NCBI GenBank assembly: GCA_003517725.1
Contig: DOZZ01000158.1
Span: 1-5,286, forward strand
Source: Bryobacterales bacterium
GTDB lineage: Bacteria; Acidobacteriota; Terriglobia; Bryobacterales; Bryobacteraceae
Length of the DNA stretch: 5,286 nt
Direction of reading: 5' to 3'
How positions within the stretch are numbered: position 1 is the stretch's first letter; each line of letters opens with the position of its first letter. The notes beneath the pieces are model-generated. The model saw nothing but the letters and a program-made list of their open reading frames with translations. It searched no databases and was not told the origin of the DNA. Below, piece after piece: positions 1-5,286 of this stretch. The position numbers and the translations under genes are program-made.

Positions 1-483
1 GAGGCCGACAAGCTGTGCCATCGCATCGCCATCATGGACCACGGCAAGATTCTGGTGAACGACACGCCGGCGGAGTTGAAGAAGTTGATACCGGGCGGCT
101 CCGTGTTGGAACTGCGCGCCTATGTTCCGGAAGAAGACAACACGGGCATCGCCGAGCGTTTGACTGCCGCGCTGCAAGGGCTGACGGGCGTGACTAAGGT
201 GGATGCGGTCTCGGACGCCGCGCCCGAGCCCGCCCCGAATGCCGGACCTCCGCGCGGGCCCTGGGGACCACCGGGCGGCGCACCGGGCGGTAGCGCCCCG
301 CCAGCGGCCGCGCCCGAGCCTGGCGCGCGCATCTATCGCGTCTATGCCGACGCCGCCAATGCGCTGATTGGACCAGCGGCGCAGGCAGTCGCATCGGTGG
401 GCGCCGAGGTGCGTGACCTGAGCGTGAAGCAGCCGACGCTTGAAGAAGTGTTTATCTTTTTGACCGGGAGGCACCTGCGCTGA
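1..483 (+). CDS. ABC transporter ATP-binding protein, C-terminal part (5' truncated)
   Basis: This is the last 160 residues of the ATPase subunit of an ABC exporter; the Walker A, signature, Walker B and H-loop parts lie before the window. The visible start, EADKLCHRIAIMDHGKIL, is the strand and helix that normally follow the H-loop histidine (usual form: TTHYMEEAE-LCDRIAIMD-GKI). The rest is the accessory C-terminal domain of the DrrA/NatA-type (DUF4162-like) ATPases, ending in the family's usual PTLEEVFIFLTGRHLR. Between these lies an unusual Pro/Gly/Ala-rich stretch (about 38 residues, bases 214-327) that interrupts the domain before its IYRVYAD strand. The stop overlaps the permease start by one base, so the two are translationally coupled and form a transporter of two ATPases and two permeases at the cytoplasmic membrane. 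The substrate (drug, lipid or polysaccharide) cannot be told from this fragment. Confidence 0.93.
   Translation, partial: EADKLCHRIAIMDHGKILVNDTPAELKKLIPGGSVLELRAYVPEEDNTGIAERLTAALQGLTGVTKVDAVSDAAPEPAPNAGPPRGPWGPPGGAPGGSAPPAAAPEPGARIYRVYADAANALIGPAAQAVASVGAEVRDLSVKQPTLEEVFIFLTGRHLR
217..320 (+). repeat. 14-bp perfect direct repeats bounding a 90-bp in-frame Pro/Gly-rich insertion
   Basis: GCCGCGCCCGAGCC occurs at 217-230 and again at 307-320, exactly 90 bp apart. Both copies are read in the same frame and encode AAPEP. Between them is a Gly/Pro-rich coding stretch with a smaller internal repeat (ACCGGGCGG at 270-278 and 282-290). Because 90 is divisible by three, recombination or slippage between the copies would remove or add exactly 30 codons without breaking the ATPase reading frame. 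The repeat is seen directly; the mechanism is inference. Confidence 0.85.
466..471 (+). promoter_or_regulatory. Shine-Dalgarno for the ABC-2 permease
   Basis: GGGAGG lies inside the end of the ATPase gene, 11 bases before the permease ATG at 483. The spacing is slightly long, but together with the TGATG stop/start overlap it supports coupled translation from this ATG. Confidence 0.6.
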
Positions 484-1325
484 TGGCTACCGATATTGTC
501 GCCGTGCCGCAAGCCGCGCACGCGCCGGGCCGCACCTGGCTGGCCGTCAACGCGTTTCTCGCGATTTTGGAGCGCGACCTGGTCGTTACGGGGCGCGAGT
601 TCGTGCCGTTTCTGCTGCAGGCTTTGATGCAGCCGCTCTTCTTTCTGTTCATCTTCGGCAAGGTGCTGCCGGGCATCGGGCTGGCCGCCGGCAACTTCGC
701 CGCGCTGATGCTGCCCGGCATCGTGGCGCTGACCGGCATGATCGCGGCCATGCAAGGCGTGACGCTGCCGCTGGTGCTCGATCTGGGGTTTGCGCGCGAG
801 ATCGACGACCGGCTGCTGTCGCCCCTGCCGGTGTGGTGGGTGCCGCTTGAAAAAGTGCTGTTCGCGGCGGTGCGCGGGACCATCGCGAGCTCGGTCATCT
901 TTCCGCTGGGCTGGTGGATTCTGGGCAGCGGCTTCGCGGTGCGCACCGATCGCATCCCCATGCTGATCGGCATGGTGATTCTGACCTCGCTGGTGGGCTC
1001 GACTATCGGACTGCTGATGGGCACGGTCATCAAGCCGGAGCAGATCAGCCTGATGTTCACGCTGATCTTCACGCCGCTGCTGTTCACCGGCTGCACCTAT
1101 TATCCGTGGGGCGCGCTGGGCAACATCCGGTGGTTCCAGGCGTTCACGCTGTTGAACCCGCTGACCTACGCGGCCGAGGGCCTGCGCTATTCGATGGTGC
1201 CGCCGATGAACGGGCACGAGTTCCCGACGCTGGGGCTGCACTGGATTCTGGCTGCGTTGGGCGCGTCCGTCGTAATCATGTTTTTGCTGGGGAAGAGGAC
1301 GTTTTCGAAGAGAGTGGTGACGTAA
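483..1325 (+). CDS. ABC-2 type transporter permease
   Basis: This is the 280-residue membrane subunit of the exporter whose ATPase gene ends one base into it. It has the standard ABC-2 (DrrB/NodJ-like) layout: a cytoplasmic N-terminus, a first membrane segment at about residues 41-65 (FVPFLLQALMQPLFFLFIFG), then about 71-100, 125-150, 157-183, 187-207 and a last one at 250-270. The loop REIDDRLLSPLP (105-116) is the conserved cytoplasmic coupling region. NPLTYAAEGLRY (225-236) is the ABC-2 signature near the last helices. The length is normal for the family. The C-terminus ends in a short basic tail (KRTFSKRVVT). Its 3' end overlaps the convergent DUF1810 gene by 50 bp. Family assignment is secure; the cargo is unknown. 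Confidence 0.95.
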   Translation: MATDIVAVPQAAHAPGRTWLAVNAFLAILERDLVVTGREFVPFLLQALMQPLFFLFIFGKVLPGIGLAAGNFAALMLPGIVALTGMIAAMQGVTLPLVLDLGFAREIDDRLLSPLPVWWVPLEKVLFAAVRGTIASSVIFPLGWWILGSGFAVRTDRIPMLIGMVILTSLVGSTIGLLMGTVIKPEQISLMFTLIFTPLLFTGCTYYPWGALGNIRWFQAFTLLNPLTYAAEGLRYSMVPPMNGHEFPTLGLHWILAALGASVVIMFLLGKRTFSKRVVT

Positions 1326-1740
1326 GGGCCGTGATGGTTGCCTGATCCGGCTGGCCGGCGAAATATTTTTGCAGAGCCGTGGCGAAGATTTTCTCTTCGG
1401 GCGCCACCACGGCGAAGAGCGTCATCGATGAATGGAACTTCAGGTGATCGGGATAGCCGAAGATATGTTCCACGGAACGCCCCTCCACGAGATTCACCAA
1501 TTCCGTACACTTGTTGAGGCGGGGGCCCAGCAGGGGGTGCCGCAGGTAGGCTTCGGCTTCCTCGCGCGACGCGATGCCATAGCGCAGGGCCATCGCGCTG
1601 TGACCCAGACCCTTGAGTTGCGGGAAGATGAACCACATCCAGTGGCTCTCTTTGCGGCCCGCCCGCAGCTCCAAAAGTACGCGCTGGTACACCGAATCCT
1701 GCGCGTCCACGAAGCGTTGGAGATCAAAAGTGTCGTCCAT
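1276..1740 (-). CDS. DUF1810 family protein
   Basis: This is a 154-residue soluble protein of the DUF1810 family (Pfam PF08837; some database entries carry the misleading name calpastatin). The family hallmarks are all present: DLQRFVDAQ (6-14), ESHWMWFIFPQLKGLGHS (31-48), AYLRHPLLGPRL (64-75) and IFGYPDHLKFHSSMTLF (93-109), followed by FAGQPDQATITAL near residues 127-139. The biochemical role of the family is not established, so no function is given. After the usual family end near residue 139 there is a Ser/Thr/Lys-rich tail of about 15 residues, which is the part encoded opposite the permease 3' end. I see no clear Shine-Dalgarno before the ATG at 1740. This start is preferred because it places the DLxRFVxAQ motif at the usual distance from the N-terminus. 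Confidence 0.9.
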   Translation of the reverse strand: MDDTFDLQRFVDAQDSVYQRVLLELRAGRKESHWMWFIFPQLKGLGHSAMALRYGIASREEAEAYLRHPLLGPRLNKCTELVNLVEGRSVEHIFGYPDHLKFHSSMTLFAVVAPEEKIFATALQKYFAGQPDQATITALTSPLSSKTSSSPAKT

Positions 1741-1769
1741 GGTACAAGACTAGATTAGCGGCGTTCCGT

Positions 1770-1774
1770 GGAGG
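1770..1774 (+). promoter_or_regulatory. Shine-Dalgarno before the broken small gene
   Basis: GGAGG followed by an 8-base spacer (TTTTTGCC) precedes the ATG at 1783. It is the clearest ribosome binding site in the window and the main reason to treat the short reading frame after it as a real, though broken, gene. Confidence 0.55.
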
Positions 1775-1782
1775 TTTTTGCC

Positions 1783-1954
1783 ATGACCCCTAAATGCGTT
1801 TCCGGATGAGGATCTGTTCAAGGCCGTGTTCGGGCAGACGATCGAGCGGGCCCAGGCAGTGGCGGCGCGTGAAGACGGTCCGGGTCTGGTGCGGGCGTTT
1901 GGGGAGATGGTGAGCCTGCCGTGGACCGATAGCGTCGAGGCCGCGGCGCTCTGA
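1783..1954 (+). pseudogene. Frameshifted small gene, about 56 residues, unknown function
   Basis: The ATG at 1783 has a well-placed Shine-Dalgarno, but its frame reads only MTPKCVSG before a TGA at 1807. The neighbouring frame is open from 1787 to the TGA at 1952-1954 and reads FPDEDLFKAVFGQTIERAQ, ending in LVRAFGEMVSLPWTDSVEAAAL, with mostly G or C in third positions as in the surrounding genes. Dropping one A from the AAA at 1792-1794 joins the two parts into one 56-residue protein starting MTPNAFPDEDLFK. The 172-base span is 57 codons plus one base, as expected for a single insertion. I do not recognise the protein; it looks like a small, acidic, helical soluble protein. It could be a decayed gene, a sequencing or assembly error, or, less likely, a programmed +1 shift. 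It converges on the ester-cyclase-like gene with an 18-bp gap, and no terminator is visible between them. Confidence 0.5.
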
Positions 1955-1972
1955 AGCGTATTCGAAGGGGAC

Positions 1973-2407
1973 CTAACGGTGGGCGGGTCCGGATGCCGGC
2001 ATCACGCCAATTTGCCGCAGGAAACCGAGAACATCTTTTTCTGCCCATTTTTCAGCCAGTTTGCCGTTGGCAATGCGATGGATCGTGATCGAAGTCATCT
2101 TCATATCGTTGCCGGTCCGGGGTGCGCCGGGCAGGTCGCCCTCGTGCTTCCCGAAAGAAGTCAGCCGTGTCACTACCTTGTCGCCTTCCGCGATCTGGTC
2201 TTCGATGCGATGGTAGCCGGGGGTAGCCTCCCGGAAAATTTTGAAGGCCTGCTTCAGTCCTTCGCGGCCCGGCGGCAGGCCTGGAAACGGCGGAGGGTTG
2301 TGGTCGAGGTAATCTTCGGCTACCAGGTCGTCCATGGCGTCCAGATTGCCTTTGTCGATCTCTTCGTAGAATCTACCCACTAAGGCTTTGTTGGTTTCGG
2401 CGGACAT
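1973..2407 (-). CDS. SnoaL-like / ester cyclase family protein (NTF2-like fold)
   Basis: This is a 144-residue protein of the SnoaL-like polyketide cyclase / ester cyclase group (cone-shaped NTF2-like fold). Visible hallmarks are NKALVGRFYEEIDKGNLDAMDDL (6-28), the DYLDHNPPPFPGLPPGREGL region (32-51), GDKVVTRLTSFGKHEGDLPG (75-94) and the closing strands ITIHRIANGKLAEKWAEKDVLGFLRQIG (107-134). The Trp121 and Asp125 of KWAEKD match the positions conserved in the family; in characterised SnoaL an Asp here is the catalytic acid/base. Most environmental members have no known substrate, and no polyketide genes are nearby, so a cyclase reaction should not be assumed. The ATG at 2407 is chosen because it follows an AGAGAGG ribosome site and begins the family domain. 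The frame stays open further upstream, but that stretch is antisense to the carbonic anhydrase and has no family similarity. Confidence 0.9.
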   Translation of the reverse strand: MSAETNKALVGRFYEEIDKGNLDAMDDLVAEDYLDHNPPPFPGLPPGREGLKQAFKIFREATPGYHRIEDQIAEGDKVVTRLTSFGKHEGDLPGAPRTGNDMKMTSITIHRIANGKLAEKWAEKDVLGFLRQIGVMPASGPAHR

Positions 2408-2413
2408 CGTTGA

Positions 2414-2420
2414 CCTCTCT
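2414..2420 (-). promoter_or_regulatory. Shine-Dalgarno for the ester-cyclase-like gene
   Basis: On the minus strand AGAGAGG lies six bases before the ATG at 2407 (spacer TCAACG). It fixes this ATG as the start instead of the far-upstream in-frame codons. Confidence 0.7.
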
Positions 2421-2455
2421 CTCACCTTAGCGCTGTGCGACCCTGTGGATGAGAT

Positions 2456-2459
2456 GGAG
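2456..2459 (+). promoter_or_regulatory. Shine-Dalgarno for carbonic anhydrase
   Basis: GGAG with a five-base spacer (TTTAG) precedes the ATG at 2465 and supports that start. Confidence 0.6.
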
Positions 2460-2464
2460 TTTAG

Positions 2465-3106
2465 ATGGACAGCCTGATTGCGGGCTATCAACGCTTCCGC
2501 GCGAGTGGCTGGCCGGAGCGCCGCAAAGTGTTCGAAAGCCTGGCGGAGGGCGGGCAGCGCCCCACGACGCTGGTGGTGGCGTGCGTCGATAGCCGCGTCG
2601 ATCCGGCCATGATCTTCGACGCCGGGCCAGGCGAGATGCTGACCGTGCGCAACGTCGCCAATCTGGTGCCGCCCTACGCGCCGGATAGCGCGTACCATGG
2701 CACCAGCGCGGCGCTCGAATTGGGCGTGCGGGTGCTTAAGGTGCGGGACCTGGTGGTGCTGGGCCATGGCATGTGCGGCGGGGTGCAGGCGCTGCTCGAT
2801 GGTCCGCCTGAAAACGCGCGGGATTTCGTGGGGCCGTGGATGGCCATGGCCGAGCCGGCGCGCCTGCGGACCCTGCATTACGCGTCGTCCGAGCAGCGCC
2901 AGCAATGCTGCGAGTACGAAGTGATCAAAATTTCGCTGGCCAATTTAATGACGTTTCCGTGGATTGCCGAGCGCGTCCAGGCCGGTGAACTGGCGCTGCA
3001 CGGCGCGTGGTTCGCGATTCACTCGGGGCTGCTGCTGACGCTGCAACCCGACGGATCGTTCGCGCCGCCGAAACTTATGAACTTGGCGCGAGATCCGATA
3101 TCATAA
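2465..3106 (+). CDS. Beta-class carbonic anhydrase
   Basis: This 213-residue protein interconverts CO2 and bicarbonate at a zinc centre. The zinc ligands and catalytic dyad of the beta class are all visible: Cys40, Asp42 and Arg44 in ACVDSRVDP, and His101 and Cys104 in LGHGMCGG. Other conserved parts are the PGEMLTVRNVANLVPPY segment (55-71) and the helix YHGTSAALELGVRVLKV (77-93) leading into the strand DLVVLGH. The C-terminal part (VIKISLANLMTFPWIAERVQAGELALHGAWFAI) is also standard, and the length is normal. There is no signal peptide, so it is probably cytoplasmic, where such enzymes supply bicarbonate for carboxylation or assist pH balance. It resembles the CynT-type branch in general pattern, but no cyanase gene is in view, so no gene symbol is given. 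Its stop is five bases before the GTG of the isomerase gene. Confidence 0.96.
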   Translation: MDSLIAGYQRFRASGWPERRKVFESLAEGGQRPTTLVVACVDSRVDPAMIFDAGPGEMLTVRNVANLVPPYAPDSAYHGTSAALELGVRVLKVRDLVVLGHGMCGGVQALLDGPPENARDFVGPWMAMAEPARLRTLHYASSEQRQQCCEYEVIKISLANLMTFPWIAERVQAGELALHGAWFAIHSGLLLTLQPDGSFAPPKLMNLARDPIS

Positions 3107-3111
3107 TTGCC

Positions 3112-3993
3112 GTGAAACCCTCATTCGGTCGGCGCGATTTCTTGAAAACTGGAGTGCTTCTGGCGGGAGCGGGCTACGGTGCCGCCGCCAAGAAACGGAA
3201 CATCCGGAAAGCCATCATGTACGAGACCATCAAAATCCAAGGTCCCGTGCTGGCCAAGTTCCAGGCCGTCAAGGCGGCCGGTTTTGAAGGCGTGGAACCC
3301 AGCAGCCACATGAACCAGCAGGAAGTGCTGGCGGCATTGCACGCGAGCGGTCTCGCGGCGGCCAGCGTTTGCTGCAGCACGCATTGGAAGAAGCCGCTGT
3401 CGGACCCCGATGCCGCCGTGCGCGCGGCGGGCGTGCGCGGCATCGAGCAGGCTCTCCGCGATGCCAAAGCGTATGGCGCCAGTTCCGTGCTGGTGGTCCC
3501 GGGCGCGGTGAATCAGCAGGTGAGCTACGCCGACGCTTATACGCGCTCGCAGGCCGAGCTGCGCAAGGCGCTGCCGCTGGCCGAACAGCTAGGCGTCAAG
3601 ATCGCCATCGAAAACGTCTGGAACCATTTCCTGATGAGCCCGCTTGAGGCGGCCCGCTATATCGACGAGTTGCAGAGCAGCGCGATCGGCTGGCACTTCG
3701 ACGTCGGCAACGTCATCGCTTATGGGTGGCCCGAGCAATGGATTCACATTCTCGGCAAGCGCATTCTGAAACTGCATATCAAAGAGTACAGCCGCGCCAA
3801 ACTCGACAAGACCGGGCCCGCTTCCGGATTTAACGTGCCGTTTCTGGAAGGCGATAACCGCTGGCCGGTGGTGATGCAAGCGCTGGATGACGTCGGCTAT
3901 CAGGGCTGGGGGATTGCGGAGCAGCCTGGCGCCGACTCGCCCGAGGGTCTGCGGGATTTAACAACTCGCATGGACCGCATTTTTGCCAGCTAA
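3112..3993 (+). CDS. Tat-exported sugar phosphate isomerase/epimerase (xylose isomerase-like TIM barrel)
   Basis: This is a 293-residue protein of the AP endonuclease 2 / xylose-isomerase-like TIM barrel family. The N-terminus has a twin-arginine signal: GRRDFLKTG (6-14), a hydrophobic stretch, and a plausible cleavage site after GAAA (23-26). It is therefore predicted to fold with its metal in the cytoplasm and be exported. The metal-binding tetrad of epimerases of this fold appears as Glu167 (IAIENVWNHF), Asp197 (HFDVGN), His222 (KLHIKEY) and Glu270 (GIAEQPG). The segment NVWNHFLMSPLEAARYIDEL resembles the L-xylulose-5-phosphate/hexulose epimerase-like branch, but the substrate is not determined. 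The GTG at 3112 is chosen because it comes directly before the Tat signal and five bases after the carbonic anhydrase stop. Upstream in-frame codons lie inside that gene, and the ATG at 3217 would delete the signal. No good ribosome site is seen, so translation is probably coupled. Confidence 0.92.
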   Translation: MKPSFGRRDFLKTGVLLAGAGYGAAAKKRNIRKAIMYETIKIQGPVLAKFQAVKAAGFEGVEPSSHMNQQEVLAALHASGLAAASVCCSTHWKKPLSDPDAAVRAAGVRGIEQALRDAKAYGASSVLVVPGAVNQQVSYADAYTRSQAELRKALPLAEQLGVKIAIENVWNHFLMSPLEAARYIDELQSSAIGWHFDVGNVIAYGWPEQWIHILGKRILKLHIKEYSRAKLDKTGPASGFNVPFLEGDNRWPVVMQALDDVGYQGWGIAEQPGADSPEGLRDLTTRMDRIFAS

Positions 3994-5286
3994 GCGCGCC
4001 GCCATTCTGCTATTGCCGGCCGTTTCGTGTTACCTCCTGGCGCAGCTCCCCGGCGCGCGCATCTGTTTCCACGATGTGGCCGCGTCCAGCGGACTTTCCT
4101 TCACGCTGGAGAACAACCCCACTCCGCAAAAGCGCATGATCGAAACCATGCCCGGCGGCGTCGCGGCGTTTGACTTCGATAATGACGGCCGCACCGACGT
4201 TTTCTTCACCAACGGCGCGGCAATCCCGTCCCTCAAGAAGGACTCGCCGCGCTTTTCGAACCGCCTGTTCCGCAATGAGGGCAACCTGCATTTTCGCGAT
4301 GTGACGGCCGCGTCGGGGCTGGCCGGTGAAGGCTACTCGATGGGCGTGGCCGTGGCCGACTTCGACAACGACGGCTACGCCGACGTGTTCGTCGCGGGCG
4401 TGCATCACAACGCGCTCTACCGCAACCTGGGCCACGGCAAATTCGAGGACGTCACGGCTCGCGCCGGCATCAAGAGCGACCAGTGGAGCGTGGCGGCGGG
4501 CTGGTTCGATTTCGATAACGACGGACTGCTGGATCTGTTGGTGGTCAACTACGGCGCCTGGACGCCCGGTTCCGATCGCTTCTGCGGCGATTCGTCGCGC
4601 GGGCTGCGCGTCTACTGTCATCCGAAATACTTCGATCCTCGCCCCAATCAGCTTTACCGCAATCGCGGCGACGGCACCTTCGAGGACGTCTCCGAGAAGT
4701 CCGGCATCTCGAAGCATTTAGGCCGCGGCATGAGCGTGGCGTTCGCCGACTACGACGGCGACGGTCTGATGGACATTTTCGTCACCAACGATAACCACCC
4801 CAACTTTCTGTTTCACAACCTCGGGAATGGGCGGTTCGAAGAGGTGGGGCTGGAGGCCGGCGTGGCTTTGCCCGAACATGGGAAAGCGGTTGCCAGCATG
4901 GGGACGGATTTTCGCGATTACGATAACGACGGGCTGCCCGACATCGCCGTGACCGCGCTGAACGGCGAAACGTTTCCGATCTTCCACAATGACGGCAAGG
5001 GCGCTTTCCACGACGCGACGTATGCCACGCGCATCGCCAAGCTGAGCGTGGCGCGGGCGGGCTGGGCGGCCGGCTGGTTCGATTTCAATAACGATGGCTG
5101 GAAAGATTTGTTCACGGCCAACTCGCATGTGAACGATGTGGTGGAAAAGGTGGAAGCGGCGGTCTACAAGCAGCCGAACTCGGTGTTCGCCAATCTGCGG
5201 AACGGGACGTTCGACGAAGCGTCCTGTTCGGAGATGGCCGCCTCGGCCAAAGCCCACCGGGGCGCGGCCTTCGCCGATTTCGACGG
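3983..5286 (+). CDS. CRTAC1-type FG-GAP/VCBS repeat secreted protein (3' truncated)
   Basis: At least 434 residues are in the window and the frame is still open at its end. The N-terminus, MPAKRAAILLLPAVSCYLLA, is a signal peptide (basic start, hydrophobic core), so the product is exported. The body is a beta-propeller of FG-GAP/VCBS repeats, each with a calcium-binding DxDxDGxxD loop: residues 64-72, 126-134, 176-184, 256-264, 312-320 and 367-375, with a seventh (DFDG) cut off at the window end. Each loop is followed by a blade strand of the form NxLYRNxGxGxFxDVT. A longer spacing between loops three and four holds Cys201 and Cys212 (FCGD and VYCHPKYFDP), as in bacterial CRTAC1 proteins, whose ASPIC/UnbV domain would lie beyond the window. 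The frame has a stop at 3959-3961 and no ATG or GTG before the signal, so TTG at 3983 is the best start. It overlaps the isomerase end by 11 bases. A role in adhesion or extracellular binding is inferred from the fold only. Confidence 0.9.
   Translation, partial: MPAKRAAILLLPAVSCYLLAQLPGARICFHDVAASSGLSFTLENNPTPQKRMIETMPGGVAAFDFDNDGRTDVFFTNGAAIPSLKKDSPRFSNRLFRNEGNLHFRDVTAASGLAGEGYSMGVAVADFDNDGYADVFVAGVHHNALYRNLGHGKFEDVTARAGIKSDQWSVAAGWFDFDNDGLLDLLVVNYGAWTPGSDRFCGDSSRGLRVYCHPKYFDPRPNQLYRNRGDGTFEDVSEKSGISKHLGRGMSVAFADYDGDGLMDIFVTNDNHPNFLFHNLGNGRFEEVGLEAGVALPEHGKAVASMGTDFRDYDNDGLPDIAVTALNGETFPIFHNDGKGAFHDATYATRIAKLSVARAGWAAGWFDFNNDGWKDLFTANSHVNDVVEKVEAAVYKQPNSVFANLRNGTFDEASCSEMAASAKAHRGAAFADFD

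Larger units (their letters stand above)
2408..2464. promoter_or_regulatory. 57-bp divergent intergenic region
   Basis: This gap separates the 5' ends of the minus-strand ester-cyclase-like gene and the plus-strand carbonic anhydrase gene, so it, with the adjoining 5' coding ends, must contain or overlap promoters for both directions. I see the two ribosome sites but no convincing -35/-10 pair on either strand. A TTGACC at 2410-2415 on the plus strand lacks a good -10 partner. No operator palindrome is evident. Confidence 0.45.

Noticed and set aside
342..1241. 299-codon open frame on the minus strand
   Set aside because: It is the antisense of the ABC-2 permease, with a His/Arg/Gln-rich low-complexity translation and no recognisable domain.
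1347..1370. Possible terminator after the permease: CCGGCTGGCCGG followed by a short T run
   Set aside because: The stem is only four or five base pairs with a tiny loop, the T run is seven bases away, and the sequence is explained by the coding of FAGQPD in DUF1810 on the other strand.
1818..2048. 76-codon minus-strand open frame over the small broken gene
   Set aside because: Its translation is Arg/Pro-rich and has no ribosome site. The plus-strand reading has better codon use and a clear ribosome site.
2410..2415. TTGACC as a -35 box for carbonic anhydrase
   Set aside because: No acceptable -10 hexamer lies 16-18 bases downstream, so a promoter cannot be assigned from sequence alone.
2408..2905. 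Open frame extending the ester-cyclase-like gene upstream by 166 codons on the minus strand, suggesting a fusion protein
   Set aside because: It lies antisense to the carbonic anhydrase, is rich in His, Arg and Gln as expected from antisense of high-G+C coding DNA, and the real start has its own AGAGAGG ribosome site.
4010..4717. 235-codon open frame on the minus strand, and a similar one at 4718-5257
   Set aside because: Both are antisense to the FG-GAP repeat protein. The apparent repetition (VVIEVE-like segments) is the reverse complement of its calcium-loop codons.

Overview
The window is a high-G+C, gene-dense piece of bacterial chromosome with short intergenic gaps and frequent start/stop overlaps. 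The combination of genes (a drug-type ABC exporter, a DUF1810 protein, an ester-cyclase-like protein, a Tat-exported xylose-isomerase-type TIM barrel and a CRTAC1-type FG-GAP/VCBS protein) is typical of soil Acidobacteriota of the Solibacter/Bryobacter kind. This taxonomic guess is inference from gene content only; there is no rRNA or marker gene here.

Layout. Positions 1-1325 (+) hold the 3' part of an ABC transporter ATPase gene and its ABC-2 permease, joined by a one-base stop/start overlap (TGATG). A DUF1810 gene runs on the minus strand (1276-1740); its 3' end overlaps the permease 3' end by 50 bp. Positions 1741-1972 contain no long ORF. They do hold a strong Shine-Dalgarno and ATG leading into a small reading frame broken by one extra base (1783-1954), best read as a frameshifted 56-residue gene. 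A minus-strand SnoaL-like/ester-cyclase gene follows (1973-2407). A 57-bp divergent gap separates it from a plus-strand series: beta-carbonic anhydrase (2465-3106), Tat-signal sugar-phosphate isomerase/epimerase (GTG start, 3112-3993) and a secreted FG-GAP/VCBS repeat protein (TTG start, 3983 to beyond the window end). The last gene is the longest in the window and has no ATG or GTG start near its N-terminus.

How the genes work together. The ABC pair is a two-gene exporter module with unknown cargo. The carbonic anhydrase, isomerase and FG-GAP genes are spaced like one transcription unit (gaps of +5 and -11 bp). The last two products are predicted to be exported, by Tat and probably Sec respectively, while the carbonic anhydrase looks cytoplasmic, so a shared pathway is not evident. 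I find no CRISPR array, tRNA, rRNA, insertion sequence or phage feature. The most notable local structures are a 90-bp in-frame Pro/Gly-rich insertion between two perfect 14-bp direct repeats in the ATPase gene, and the frameshifted small gene. I do not see convincing evidence for a wholly new system.
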